Assembly: GCF_943734655.1 (NCBI RefSeq)
Contig: NC_071355.1
Span: 91,111,449-91,175,448 of the forward strand
Origin: Sabethes cyaneus
Lineage: Eukaryota > Arthropoda > Insecta > Diptera > Culicidae
DNA: 64,000 nt
Reading direction: 5' to 3'
Position 1 is the first letter of the stretch. Every line of letters starts with the position of its first letter. The notes below the pieces were generated by a model, which had not been told where the DNA came from, did not search any database, and was given only the letters and a program-made list of their open reading frames with translations. Below are positions 22,379 to 33,887 of this stretch, piece by piece. A program made the position numbers and the translations under genes.

Positions 22379-24603
22379 ATACTAGTGTACACGTTCCCAA
22401 ATCCACATAGTCGACAAAATTTTTGCCTTTCACTCGGACATTCTATGTAATGATGTCCAGGTTTTCGGCAATTATAACACGTTCCGATTGGTGGACGAAC
22501 GTACTGCTGAGCCAGCGTCTCAAGAGTGCTTTTACTTGACCCTTCTAAGGGATGACTCTCTCTGCCCTGCGTCACTTCCACCTTATCAGTAGTACTTTTT
22601 TGATTTCGCACTGCTTGCTCACCGCTCTTAGTGAACTTTTGATCTCGATTGTTGTTTGTAGAGACACGTGGAGTGGTACCTGTTTTATTCGACTGGTTTA
22701 TAGCTTTCGGGTTTACGGGACTCATTATTTCACTGACCTGTGCAGTTCGATGCTGAGTGGTATTCCCTGGTGATCTTTGATACCGATGGCTATAGTTCTC
22801 ATCGACCCTTCTGCCATACTTTCTCAGCTTACTGAGTGACTTGATATGTTTGCTCGTGAGAGCATTCTTGTAATCAGGGCGTAAATTCCGCCAAATTATT
22901 TTAAATTTACGTCGTTCCGACACAGCTTTTGTCATCGACTGGAAAAATTTTTGAATTTCATGGAAGTAATCCACAAATTTTTCACCTTTCGCATGCAGGC
23001 GATTGGTTGCTTGGGTTTCTAACTGGAAATCTAAATCAGGCGGAAGAAATTCACGTTTCAACTGCCTTTTTAATTCTTTCCAGTTTCGAAAATCTTTACT
23101 CTCCACTCCCTCCACATACCAATCCCTGGCTCGTCCAGTGAACAAATGTAATGCGGATCGGAATAATTCGCGATCGCTAATATTTTCCGATCTGCTTCGC
23201 ATTTTTATTTCCTTTAGAAATTCCGCTAATTTAATCCCATTATCTCTGCCATCATATTTTAATCGCCATTCCGAGATAGGAATTCGTTTCAAAGGTTCTT
23301 TATTTCGCTTCGATTTCCTATGTTTTCGAGATTTATTCCTTTGGTTTCGCGACTCTTCTGTATCGGAAGAATTATCCGACGTCGTCGAAGACGATGATTG
23401 GGAACTATCCCCCGATTCAGTCGAAGAGCTTTCCGTGGAAGTATATGATCTTCCCATTACTGATTTTCTACGTTTTTCATTATTACGGTTCTTACTTTTC
23501 TTCGTCCTTTTCTTGTCACTATCCGAACTATCTGAGCTTTGGGTTGGTTCTGTAGATGTTTTCGTCTCTGGCTCGGAAACATCTGTAGTAGATGTACCAT
23601 CTAATTCTTTCCATTTCAGTTTTTTCCTTTTTTTCGCTTTATCGTTCTTCCCTTCTGGAAGGGCTGATGGTGCTATTCCATCAGTCGAAATATTCGCAGA
23701 GGTACTGCTCTGCGCAATCTGAGGTTTCACTTTTTCATTTAACTCTACTAACAGTTTTTCTAATTTCTTTTTTCTTTTAATGTTTTCCTCGGTTTCAAGT
23801 TTTCTATCTTTTTCCGCTTGAATTTCTTGTTCTCTTCTCGCTCTTTCTTGGTCGGATATTTGTATGACAAAATCCTTGAAAGCCTTTATTAAAGGTTCAA
23901 CATTTTCAATTTTTCCCTGCTCGTATTCACTTAACTTGTCTAAAATTTCATCGGATCTTTTCATTGAAGATTCTAGTTGTTGTTGTTTCGATTCGATAGA
24001 TTTCTGTCCTCCGACAGCACCCTCTAATGCGCTTTCGTCATCCTCCAGGGCCACTACTGTCTCATTCAGAAAATTAATTTCGGTTCTAACTTCCTCTAAA
24101 GCTTTTTCGATTCCCCTCTCGACTGGCTCTTCTCTCAACAGTGTTTCGGCTCTGGGAGCGGACGGAAATGGGAAATGCTTTTCGAAAATCTGAGCAATCT
24201 GTTTCTCGATTGCCCTGACCTGCGACGAATATTTTCTCGCGTCTAAAGCTACGGATAAATGAGCGATTCTGACCCGATAGTGGACCATTCTTGTTTTCAA
24301 TTTTTCGATTTGTCTAGGATTAACCTTCAGGTGATCCAGCGTCTCACTAATCTGTGTGAGAGTGGAATTCATTAAAGCAATTTCTTCGGCGGCTGAGCGC
24401 CATGTACGAGCAAATGCGGTGGAAACATGTCCCATCGCCCTTTCCTCTTGCATTCTATCTTTTAGCTTACGGCGCTTCACGCTCTCGTGATCCTCTTTTC
24501 TGAATAAAAGGTTTCGAATCAAAAGCTCGTGCTCTACCTCATCAACTGTGAGGTGAGACACATCCATTTTCATATATAAACTTTGCAAATCCATCGTATG
24601 CAC
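22339..24603 (-). CDS. gag: Gypsy Gag polyprotein
   Basis: 754 codons, unusually long for an insect Gypsy Gag. The first ~300 residues are rich in charged, heptad-like segments (probable coiled coils, including a K/E-rich stretch near 270-290). A Ser/Lys/Thr-rich linker follows (about 320-450), then a retrotransposon capsid (retrotrans_gag-like) domain around 455-640 beginning near SEWRLKYDGRDNG. Near the C terminus there is a CCHC knuckle CX2CX4HX4C (709-722) and then a second, non-canonical cluster CX2CX9CX2C (730-746). It packages RNA and forms the particle. Two start methionines lie close together (codons 1 and 4); the upstream one is used here. It overlaps pol by 40 nt in the -1 relation. 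Confidence 0.93.
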   Translation of the reverse strand: MHTMDLQSLYMKMDVSHLTVDEVEHELLIRNLLFRKEDHESVKRRKLKDRMQEERAMGHVSTAFARTWRSAAEEIALMNSTLTQISETLDHLKVNPRQIEKLKTRMVHYRVRIAHLSVALDARKYSSQVRAIEKQIAQIFEKHFPFPSAPRAETLLREEPVERGIEKALEEVRTEINFLNETVVALEDDESALEGAVGGQKSIESKQQQLESSMKRSDEILDKLSEYEQGKIENVEPLIKAFKDFVIQISDQERARREQEIQAEKDRKLETEENIKRKKKLEKLLVELNEKVKPQIAQSSTSANISTDGIAPSALPEGKNDKAKKRKKLKWKELDGTSTTDVSEPETKTSTEPTQSSDSSDSDKKRTKKSKNRNNEKRRKSVMGRSYTSTESSSTESGDSSQSSSSTTSDNSSDTEESRNQRNKSRKHRKSKRNKEPLKRIPISEWRLKYDGRDNGIKLAEFLKEIKMRSRSENISDRELFRSALHLFTGRARDWYVEGVESKDFRNWKELKRQLKREFLPPDLDFQLETQATNRLHAKGEKFVDYFHEIQKFFQSMTKAVSERRKFKIIWRNLRPDYKNALTSKHIKSLSKLRKYGRRVDENYSHRYQRSPGNTTQHRTAQVSEIMSPVNPKAINQSNKTGTTPRVSTNNNRDQKFTKSGEQAVRNQKSTTDKVEVTQGRESHPLEGSSKSTLETLAQQYVRPPIGTCYNCRKPGHHYIECPSERQKFCRLCGFGNVYTSMCPFCRKNSQGSA
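22357..22363 (-). promoter_or_regulatory. -1 ribosomal frameshift slippery heptamer
   Basis: On the minus strand the Gag frame reads CGA AAA AAC TCT, giving the heptamer A_AAA_AAC in exactly the phase required for tandem slippage. The shifted frame reads AAA AAA CTC (KKL) and enters pol, and the Gag stop follows 18 nt downstream. The placement at the gag/pol junction makes a functional role likely. A downstream stimulatory structure was not assessed. Confidence 0.85.
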
Positions 24604-25004
24604 TTATGTATATTATTTAAGGAAAAGCGAAATAAATATTGATCACAAAATTCTAACTTATGTTAATCCGAAATCCTACTAAGGAATGTATTATTGTTCA
24701 ATGTTACTCAGTCAAGACCCATTAATCAATTTTCAACTCTCTCTAAATTAAACTAAATTTGCTTCGCGGACAACTATTTAGTCCACTCACAATCTCGAAA
24801 TGTAGCTTTAATAAGCGTACGCGCACTTGTAAGTCATCGATTGTAGTGGAAGTTGTAGTGGAAAGTTATGTTTCGCATTACCGTTACTCACTAACCCTTT
24901 GCGTTCTTAGAGACTTTGGAAAATTATATGATTTTACAATTCCTCCTACACTCCGAGTATTCAAAAACTACGTTTTTGAAACCTTGATCTACTTTCGACG
25001 AATA
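24604..25004 (-). other. Gypsy untranslated leader between PBS and gag
   Basis: About 400 bp without a significant frame, the expected place for RNA packaging signals. Confidence 0.6.
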
Positions 25005-25018
25005 TGTTGGGCGCCAAT
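25005..25018 (-). other. Primer-binding site (tRNA-Lys type)
   Basis: On the minus strand, immediately downstream of the 5' LTR after a short spacer, stands TGGCGCCCAACAT. This is complementary to the 3' end of a lysine tRNA, a primer used by many Ty3/Gypsy elements and lentiviruses. The exact isoacceptor is inferred from memory. Confidence 0.75.
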
Positions 25019-26338
25019 TGTTATTGCTGAGGCCAGAGGGGCCTCAGCTGAGTCCACCCCAGGTTCCTGGTCGAACCACTGGGAACCGTGTAGGGGCTGG
25101 GCTCTCACGGCCTCTTCTCTGGCTAGCTCGGCTGTGAGGAGCACGAAGGCTCTCAGAGTCGGCTCCGGGTCTACTTTTCGATCAAGGAATCAAACACTCA
25201 ATTAACACAAAACTAACTTTTATTCCCTAATTTATAAACTCACTGTTTCTCTGCTTCCTACGTGGTCGGCCGACCAATTCAATACACGATGACAAACTCT
25301 CAGCTACGCGGTTTCGGCGACCTGCTAAATGTTGGGTGGTATCCGGTAGCGGCTCCAGCTTGTGCCCAGGCCCGTCACGGTCTCAGGTTAGAGCACACGT
25401 GACCTCGAAGGCGGGGTTGAACTACTGGGGTTGGGGTTGGGTAGGTATGTCGCCAATACTGGAACTCTGCTTCGGTCTTACCCGGGCCCGTCACAGCCTC
25501 TGACACGAGCGCGTGTGACCTCACAGGCGGGGTTTCTGCGTGGGGGTGGTATAAGCTCTTCCGCTGTACCAAGATCGTTGTTTTACCCAGGCCCGTCACC
25601 GCCTCTGGCACGAGCGCAGGTGACCTCACAGGCGGGGTTCGTTCGAGGTTGCGGGGATTTTATTATTCAATCTCTTGCCGTCGGGCAAGGCTACAAGTAT
25701 CAATCCGGGTGATCCGGTTCCGACCAGATTCTGCAAACAATACTAATGGGTCCTGACTGGGATATAACTCTTATTTGATTCCTTTGGCGGAATATATCAC
25801 ACTTTTACTTCCACTTCAGTATTTGGTACTGGAAATCTTCGATTTATAAAATATATTAAGCAACGAGTTTGACACCTCGTTCGATTGGTAACTTGATTTA
25901 AAAAGTGATCGAGTCTCACTTGTCGTAGACAAACCGGATCCTCTTCGTTCTAAGTCCAGGCTCTTTTAGCCACTGAACTTCAATTTTGCGTTTTGCATCG
26001 CCCTCTATTTTGTTTTGTGGAATTCTACGGGACTTTCGTTAAGCACAGTGAGCTTGCCTAACCCCTAATTTTTTTAACCTATTCTATTTTGATATCTCGG
26101 AGTAATTTTAATATAGCTTTAATCGTTCCCTATTTTATTTAGTCTCTAGGATTTTAATTTTCTTTATATTTATTTTTAATGTATGACAATATTATTTTAT
26201 TAGCAAATTAAACGCATACCCAACCTACCTCTATAATTATATAATTCAATTCATACCGAACTCCAGTATACTGCTATCTAGTTGCGTTTTTCTGCAACCG
26301 TACCTATGGGTATAGGGTAAAGATGTGAAACGGTAACA
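25019..26338 (-). repeat. 5' LTR of the Gypsy element
   Basis: 1320 bp, identical by eye to the 3' LTR except A at 25276 where the other has G. It carries the element's promoter, and the same three GC-rich repeats as the 3' LTR. Confidence 0.95.
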
Positions 26339-26342
26339 ATCT

Positions 26343-29300
26343 TAAAGGTAAACTATTTATTGAAATAAATAGGAAAATTCAATAAATAGGTAAATTTATT
26401 GAAAAATTATTTCTCTATTTTTTCTGTCATGCAAAGATTGCGTAGAGACAATACATTTAGTTGCAAAAGATTTCGGTTAACATGCTCATTAGCCTTATCA
26501 GCTAGGTAACTTAGACAGCGTTCATCTTTATCAACATCAATGCAGCTGTACTGCGTATACTAGATTAAAAAGTCAATGCGGTGCAATTCAGAATACGGAA
26601 GCTACTATATATTAAAATACGGCACGAAAGATTACGATTACATATATGACAATTGGTATTAATTACTTGAATTAAACAATTATATTAAAACTACGTTTTA
26701 TGAACAAACTAGTAGTTATATTATTGTTGCTACGTTGCAAAACTTAATCGACACAGATGCGAAAGTCATAGTTAACTAGGCACTTCACAATGCTGTATTT
26801 TTTACATGCATTTGTGTCACTTTTTTCTAGTTTACCTATCGTGGAGCACGGTGTATGATTTCACTAATGAGATTGTCAAATTTTATAGCACTGATCTATC
26901 ACTATTCCACACTCAGCAGATGATTATTGTCGTATGTTGCAGTTCTATTTTGCTTAAAAAGTCCAATATGTTAAAATAATATATATTCCAAAAATATGTA
27001 TATGTTGAAGAGAGCTATCATGCAGCACTAGATAACAAACTATTTTGAAAGCCCCCTTTAATATTATTTCGCAACTTTGAAGTGTGTTATATAATCCGAT
27101 AAAAACAAGACGAATAATAAATTTTAACTTTAAATTGATGATTACTTTTTAATTTATTAGTACTAAAATGGTCGTAAATTTTTTGATAAAATATAAATTG
27201 ATGTTTTAATAATGAAGACTATCAAAAGTTGTCAATTTTAAGAGCGCTGCAGTTGAAAGCAAAATGATAGTTGAAACAATTACTAGTCGAATAATGGATT
27301 AAATTAGATTACAGTATTAACACTTTAATGATGTTTGTACACAAACTATAACGGTAAGAACATGTACATATCAAAACTTTTAATAACAAACTGTGAACAG
27401 AAGCAATGTTGGTAAATTCGCACAATAATAGAAAGAAAATTGCAATACGTCAGTCTCCACTATCTAGCACTATTGCACAAAACTGATGGAAATCGATTTT
27501 TCCCTGCACGGCACGGGTACTGAATGGCTATCGAAGCTTTCTGTTAACCGGTCACAAAGCAACTGGATGGTTTGCCGTGGAATCGCACAACGAAAACATG
27601 GTTATCAGTATACATCTACATCAATTTATTGCGAGTTTGTTTGTCACGAGTATGCAGGCCATAGTTTGGCATCTGCTGCATGACAAACTAGAACTAATAT
27701 TTGTACCTAAGCGATATGCATCTAGAACCATTCTTATCGTTATGTGAAGGAACATAGTGTGTACATTTACCCGCTAGCACGCGGTAGCGTAGCAACTTAT
27801 TCCTTAATATCGGGTCGGCAGCTGATTTTTAACGTGGCATTGACATCGTGACACATAAGTAGCTCAGAAGTTGTCTCTACCGCGAGTCAAGGCGAAAATT
27901 CATTGATCACGGTAATTTGCTCAATTGGTAGAAAGGTTGCTTTATTCTAGCTTGCTTCAATTCTGAGTGGCGCAGAAAGATATCTAGTTCGATGGAATAT
28001 TGAACACTTTTTTGTTGAAACATGATTTGCAGTATAAAGTAACTGCATAATTGAAGTACTGGAGCTAGTTTATTGTTGTTAGCTCGCGGAGTAGTATATC
28101 GTCAATAAGATCAAAACGGGGTATGCCACAATAATGGATGCAGTAATCCATCTTCGACTTCACGTACATGAAAACACGAACAACGAATACGGTATAACAA
28201 AGAACAAGTTCAGATCCTAATTTTGATCGTTTTTCACAATTCTATTTCCAATTTCTAAAGCATAATGAGTCAAACACATGCTTAAATCGCTGGCATAAAA
28301 TGCCATGAGCGTTATGCCGCAGCTCAACATGAATTGTGTATAGCAGTTATTAATTTATCTCCAATAGACAATCTTAAAGGTTCAACACGATAGCGAAATG
28401 GATGAAGCACCTAACGTTTGTATTGCTTGATTGGACGCATGGTAAATGACTCGCAAATCGTAAGTTTGGACATAAGCAAACATTGTAATAATATTATTGT
28501 ATGTAGTCTACAAATGCATGACGAATAAATAATTAAATAAATATTAAATCAGTTAAAGGAATACGGTAATGAAAATCAGTCGAAGTCCGGTAGCTTATCA
28601 ACTGCCGAAAAAACAGTTCTGCTAATATGTACTTGAAATTATACCGACAAGTAGAAAACAATGTGCAATATGAATAGTTGCTCGATTTTGTACAAAAGAA
28701 AATCAGGGGGTTTGTTGGTCTTGGTGGCAACTATAATGGCAATACCTAACGATCGACCAACCTACGCACGTACAATTCTCGAATGAAATTATTTTGACTA
28801 AACAACGTCTAATATTTTCCAATTGCTCAGGAGCTTGCAGCAGAAATTTCTTATTTACTGTATTGCGTTAAATTTATAAAAATATTTTCAATCAATTTAT
28901 TTTCAAAATAAATTGGGAAATTACCATGTCATAAACGTGAACAACTGTTTTCTTCATTTATCGAATGAATTTTCGTAATTAAAAATTGTTTTCTGTGTTT
29001 TTTCGATTCGATTTTCGAAAATATCGATTTAACTCTTCAATGGCAAATTTTAACAGTAGGTATTAAAAAGAACTGATTGACCGTGAACTGCTTAGTGATG
29101 GCGGTGAAGGTGACATGAACAAAATTTTCGACAATCGAGCAAGCCTAATATCTCTATGCCTAATATGCCTAATATGTATGTTTAACTAATGGTCGCAGTG
29201 ATTCAGGCTCCTATAAAAAAGCCTAATATGTGCTCTTTGATTCGGAAACTTCGATTCAACTTTTCCTTGACAAATCTTGATAGCTCCAAATGCTTGGTGA

Positions 29301-30777
29301 TGGTGGATGAGTTATCGTAAATTTAGTTATTCGACAAATAAGCAAATAAGTTGTATTTTCACATCGATTGTTGCTCTTGCATATAACAAGTCGTAAAATG
29401 GAAGACAGAATTAGTTTAAGGAGACACCGAAAGTGGCTAACGTTATTGTGTTAGAGCGACTCACACTGTACTGTACATCTCATGTGTTCGTTAAAAACCT
29501 AAACGTTTATTTGAATGTTGCATTAGTATTGGTAATATATGTCAAATGGCAGAGCTTGCAAACATAAACACAGTTTATCCGCAGCCAACCGCACCGACCA
29601 CGAACATCCCGATATATGGTGTATTTTCTTTTTTAAGACATTCCGATTCATCTAAGATTTGCAGCAGCAATCCTATTGATCCTATGCATTCAATAGGATG
29701 GCTAATTAATCCGTTTGCATCGAAGGCGAGTTTTTGATTGCTGATCAGCTGTTGTTTGTTTACATTCTCTAAGCTTATCGATGCTGCAAAAGCAGAAAGC
29801 TCTTTAAAAGCTCATTGATGTGGCGAAACTTTGAGACCGTGGTGCTGTTTTTTTCGGAAAGCGCTAGTGCAACGAAATATGTGCGCAACCAAATATCTAT
29901 TAACCAATTCCAGATTATACGTTTTTTGAACACCTAATGATCTATATGATCCGTTGAATTTATTTTCCATTAGTAATTACGTTTTGCTGAGCGTTTGTTG
30001 ATATATACCGGGTCGATAAATGGAATGCAAAATTTAGGAAATTCTAACTGCACTAGGAGCACTGTTTACGTGCTCTGCCAATACATATGCATTTTTAAGG
30101 CACAAAACAATACATGCATCGAACGGTAGCCATTAATCCAGCCATCTTTGAACCATTTTCGGTTTCCCCTTAACGCTGTTTTACGCGAAAAAAGGACGTT
30201 TTATCATGTCTAGACGCGGCAAAGAAGCAAATTTAAAAGAAAGATAAGTAGCAACAAGTTCAATGTAGTTTGAAAGTTATTACAATGGCAACTTAGTTGA
30301 TAATGTAATATGATTACGTTTGTAAACGTTTATTGTAATTTTTAAAGCAAATAAAGCAACATATGATATTTACACTTTCTAGAAAGTTACGTTTTTTGAT
30401 AGTATCAAAAAGTTTGTAGAACATGTTGAATCTGTTAGATAAGGTTGTGTGTACATAACGTTTAAAAATCTGATTTTAAGGGAGTCACAACAAAAAGTCA
30501 ATTATATCTCGCAAACCATATGATGTAGATACTTAGTATCTTCGGCAAAGTTTAATGAAATTCAAAGTTCTACAACTTTGCCGAACACATGAGCATGCTA
30601 TCTAGTTCCTATAAAAAATTAATTTTTTCAAATTTGTTATCCCCTTAATATCTGATTATATGAAAATGTCATTAGATGCAGAATACTTTTTATGAAACTT
30701 CTCCTAAGACACCTAAGCTCGAAAACGTCAGGAAAAGCGAGAAAAGACATTTGACCGCCTTTTTCCGGAATGGTCCC
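26343..30777. other. AT-rich intronic DNA, nothing recognised
   Basis: About 4.4 kb without coding pattern, RNA gene or clear inverted repeats. The word GCCTAATATG recurs a few times around 29135-29230. Conserved enhancers of Flo2 could sit here but cannot be seen from one sequence. Confidence 0.45.
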
Positions 30778-31826
30778 ACTGTGCGCCGCACTATGGCGCA
30801 AAGCTGGCCAAAAGTCAAAAATCCAATTTCATGCTTTTGTCATTATTATATTTTTATCATTTTCTAAAATACTTTGGGGGGTTAACTTGAAAATTCTAGC
30901 TAGTTTGAAGTTAAAATGAATTTTTGACAAATGTCTAAAGTTGAACATGTTGAAGAATGATATTTTGTTCTTCCATACAAAATGTATGGGAAACTCAACA
31001 CCAATATTCAGCGATCAAGAAAGTATGGTGGGAAACGTAAGAAAACGATCACGTTAAATGCAACTTATAGGAAATTTTCTCTACTTTTTGGAAAACTAGG
31101 TGGCTTTCTGCGCTTTGCTGCGCTAAGGAAGTAATATCGATTTTTTGACGGGTATATTAGAAGTGGTTTCTTCTTGTTACATGAAGGAATGATTTTCTCT
31201 TCCATAGGAGAATTCCACGAAAGTCCTAACTAAAAATGCTCCGGGTTTGTTCAAATTTTGTGTAGTTGTTTCTTTTCGGAAAATTTTAGACCCCTGACTT
31301 TTTACTTGGCGCTTAGGGTGTCTTTTTCTGAGTTAGGGTGATGCTAAAAATCATCATTTTTGACTAATTTTCTTACTTTGAAAATTCGCAACTGTTGAAT
31401 TACTGAACCGATTTGAATTTATTTTTATATAGCGAAGATACCTTACGATGGCGCTTCGAAAGGCTAATTCTATAGTTTGAACGAGCTTAGTGGATATCGC
31501 AATTTACACAATTTTTTTTAGTAATATTTTTTTATGGTTTGTGAAGCACCCTAATGCATTATGATACAAGTTTTTTATGCTTTCAACGGCAAATACAAAA
31601 TTTACCATCTCAAAAACAAAAACCACATTAAAACAAGTAAAACACGAAACTATTTTTTTTTAAATTTTGTGAACCACCCTAATGAGCGACCATTTTTTTC
31701 GATTTCTGATCCCAAATTTGAAATCAGTGACCCAAAATTAGTTGAAGATGTTATATTCAGCCGATTTGAAGTAACTTTTGACTTTTGGCCAAGCTTTGTA
31801 TGGAGGAGCGCCACTGTGCGCCGCCC
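30778..31826. mobile_element. Inverted-repeat element (~1.05 kb)
   Basis: The left end CCCACTGTGCGCCGCACTAT, with AAAGCTGGCCAAAAGTC just inside, is mirrored by TGACTTTTGGCCAAGCTTTG and CGCCACTGTGCGCCGCC on the right. The left terminus resembles the element at 45893 (CCCACTGTGCGTCGCATAGT, CCAAAAG), so they are related families. No coding. Confidence 0.65.
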
Positions 31827-32399
31827 CGGTTGACTTGTTACAACAAACTACATACAAGTCGTGTTTTTGTCCAGTTTTTGGTAGGTCGCTGCGACTGGGA
31901 GAATACGCTGAACGCGCTAAATTCGCTAAATTCGCAGATTCAGTGTTCAGAACGTGATAAAGCATTTCCAACTGGCAGGTTTTACCACTCGCGATAACAA
32001 GCAGACTAGAATCATCCTATTTCATTTGTAGCTAACCATCCGTAACTACATACAATTGAACAAACTCCTGAATGGGATTGCCATTGGCAAATGAGGAGTG
32101 TTGCCGATCATTTAAGCCGTTTTGCTGCGAATCGAATTACCAAAAACCGTTCTTTTCAGAATGAAAACCTTCGTAGATGAAAATATGAAAGATGTTTTTT
32201 GCTCTACTGACTGTAATGAAACTTTCAGATTTTGTTGAAACATAAAACTGCGATACCATTTGGTTTGTCCTTAAGTCCACCAAAATGGAAACATCAACAA
32301 GAGAGAGTACAGTTCTATTGATTGTATTATTTAAATTGGTTATATAAGAATTGACTAAGTTTTCCTTCAACTTTCATTGGTTCGGTAACATCTCTGAAA
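31827..32399. other. Intronic DNA, nothing recognised
   Basis: No gene or clear element. Confidence 0.35.
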
Positions 32400-32479
32400 T
32401 GTACTGAGGATTGACTGAATTAGAAGCGTATAAAACGTTTCCACTCGTTACACTCGTTACATACAATGCAAATTAGCAA

Positions 32480-32945
32480 AGCATCTCCGACCAATCACGA
32501 AGCGAGAATTTCTAGTTACACAACGCATCATTATTTTCAATTTTTTAATGTCGCGCACCTCAAAATCAATAGTTTTTTATTGGAGTCGATACGTAGAAGA
32601 TTTTCCGATCGATTAGTGTAAATATTTCTGAAATCGATTAAGAGTTGGCTGAATTCTAAGCGTGATGCCGTTTTTTCAAACCAAACTCAAAGCGAATATT
32701 TCTAGTTTGACAAAGCTTCATTATTCTCAATTTTTCAATAGTGCACACTTAAGAATCAATAGTTTTCTTTATTTGGGTCGACGTGAGAAGATTTTCTAAT
32801 CGAGTGGTGCAAAAGTATTGAAAATCGATCGGGAAACCGTTATTAACGTTCAAAGCATGGCCACCTCCGAGATAGATTTTTTTAAATGACACCCTATCTA
32901 GCCAAACCTTGCCGTAAACTGTAGTCCTACATCAAAGTGATGATA
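32480..32945. repeat. Dispersed ~150-bp repeat, two tandem copies
   Basis: Copies at about 32484-32640 and 32680-32835 share CAAAGCGA/CACGAAGCGAG, ATTTCTAGTT, TTCAATTTTT and AGAAGATTTTC with the copy at 11038. The block ends with CCAAACCTTGCCGTA, the same 3' flank as at 11415. Confidence 0.65.
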
Positions 32946-33129
32946 AATTCGAGACACCATGTGGATCGAAATTTGGATAAACATAACAAAATAAGGACAG
33001 GGTTAGATGAAGGGCCCAATAATGAGATATTTAATAATTGTTACTGTTGAAAATGCAACCAACGAGGCGGAAATTTGTCGGACGGTGAACCTCTGCAAAT
33101 GTCAACAGTGACTTAAAATGCTAGATAGA

Positions 33130-33800
33130 TGGATGTCACCGCAAATGTAGGTACTATCTTCGCGGGGTCTTCTATCTCACGGTCTTGTCCATGGCAAACT
33201 GATAATTCAGGAAGCGTGGTGAGAACAACTGCAATTTGGTCTGACATCAAACGACATAGGACCACTGGAACTCCATATCTTTCCGGATGCGAACGACAAC
33301 GCATATGCCTGCATGGTGTAGTTCAGAACAGGCCAAGACGAACGTCGCTCCGTTGAATACAATATCAGTTCCACGAATGCAGTTGTAAGGTTCGATACTG
33401 GGAAAAACATTTTTGAAAGCCACTCCTTGACTATAGAGCGGAGATACAATAACTGTGCTAGCACGTGGATTTAATCCGATCACCGGAGATATCGGCAGTT
33501 TGACGCCCTCAAATTGGGACAAATATTGTTGAAAATGGAGGCTGCCGAGTGGAACTACGTACCGTCGAAAAAGGACGCTACAGACCAAGCAACGAACTGG
33601 GGTAAGGGTCCCCGCTAAGTTCCCTGAAAATGGATAGTTCGCGGCTTTGGGCTTCGCATTTCCTTCATCTGCAGAAAGAGAATGGCCGAAAGCATCACTG
33701 GCGGGGACAGAAGAAAATGGCGACGACCCACGATCCAGTATGGTGCACCGAGAGATCGCCAGAAAGCAGTTTATAGACTTCAGTAGGTTTTCAAAGAGGA
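33130..33800 (+). mobile_element. Decayed BEL/Pao pol fragment (RNase H region)
   Basis: With frameshifts and stops, the plus strand reads AYACMV and FRTGQDERRS (RNase H start). Near 33450-33600 it reads VLAWI-SDHRRYRQF, then AAEWNYVPSKKDATDQATNW, the signature 'EWNWVPTKLNVADEATKW' region of BEL/Pao Pol. It ends with a stretch like LGFAFPSSAEREWP. Clearly non-functional. Confidence 0.75.
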
Positions 33801-33887
33801 AACGCTTATCAAAATGTTAAACGCTTCCCAACACACGTTAAACACGTAGATGTTAAATGCTTCCCAACACACGTTATCATCGGTACC

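Larger units (their letters stand above)
17092..26338 (-). mobile_element. Complete Ty3/Gypsy LTR retrotransposon
   Basis: A 9247-bp element transcribed on the minus strand, inside the 29-kb Flo2 intron and in the same orientation as Flo2. Both LTRs are 1320 bp and begin TG and end CA; by eye they differ at a single base (17349 versus 25276). The four bases ATCT flank both sides (17088-17091, 26339-26342), a 4-bp target duplication normal for Gypsy elements. The order along the minus strand is LTR, tRNA-Lys-type primer-binding site, gag, pol (protease, RT, RNase H, integrase), polypurine tract, LTR. There is no env frame. All parts needed for retrotransposition in cis look intact, so this is a very recent insertion. 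Confidence 0.97.

Noticed and set aside
23003..23722. 239-codon plus-strand open frame
   Set aside because: It is the antisense of the Ser/Lys/Glu-rich part of gag; its Ser/Phe/Leu-rich, low-complexity composition reflects the codon bias of the other strand.
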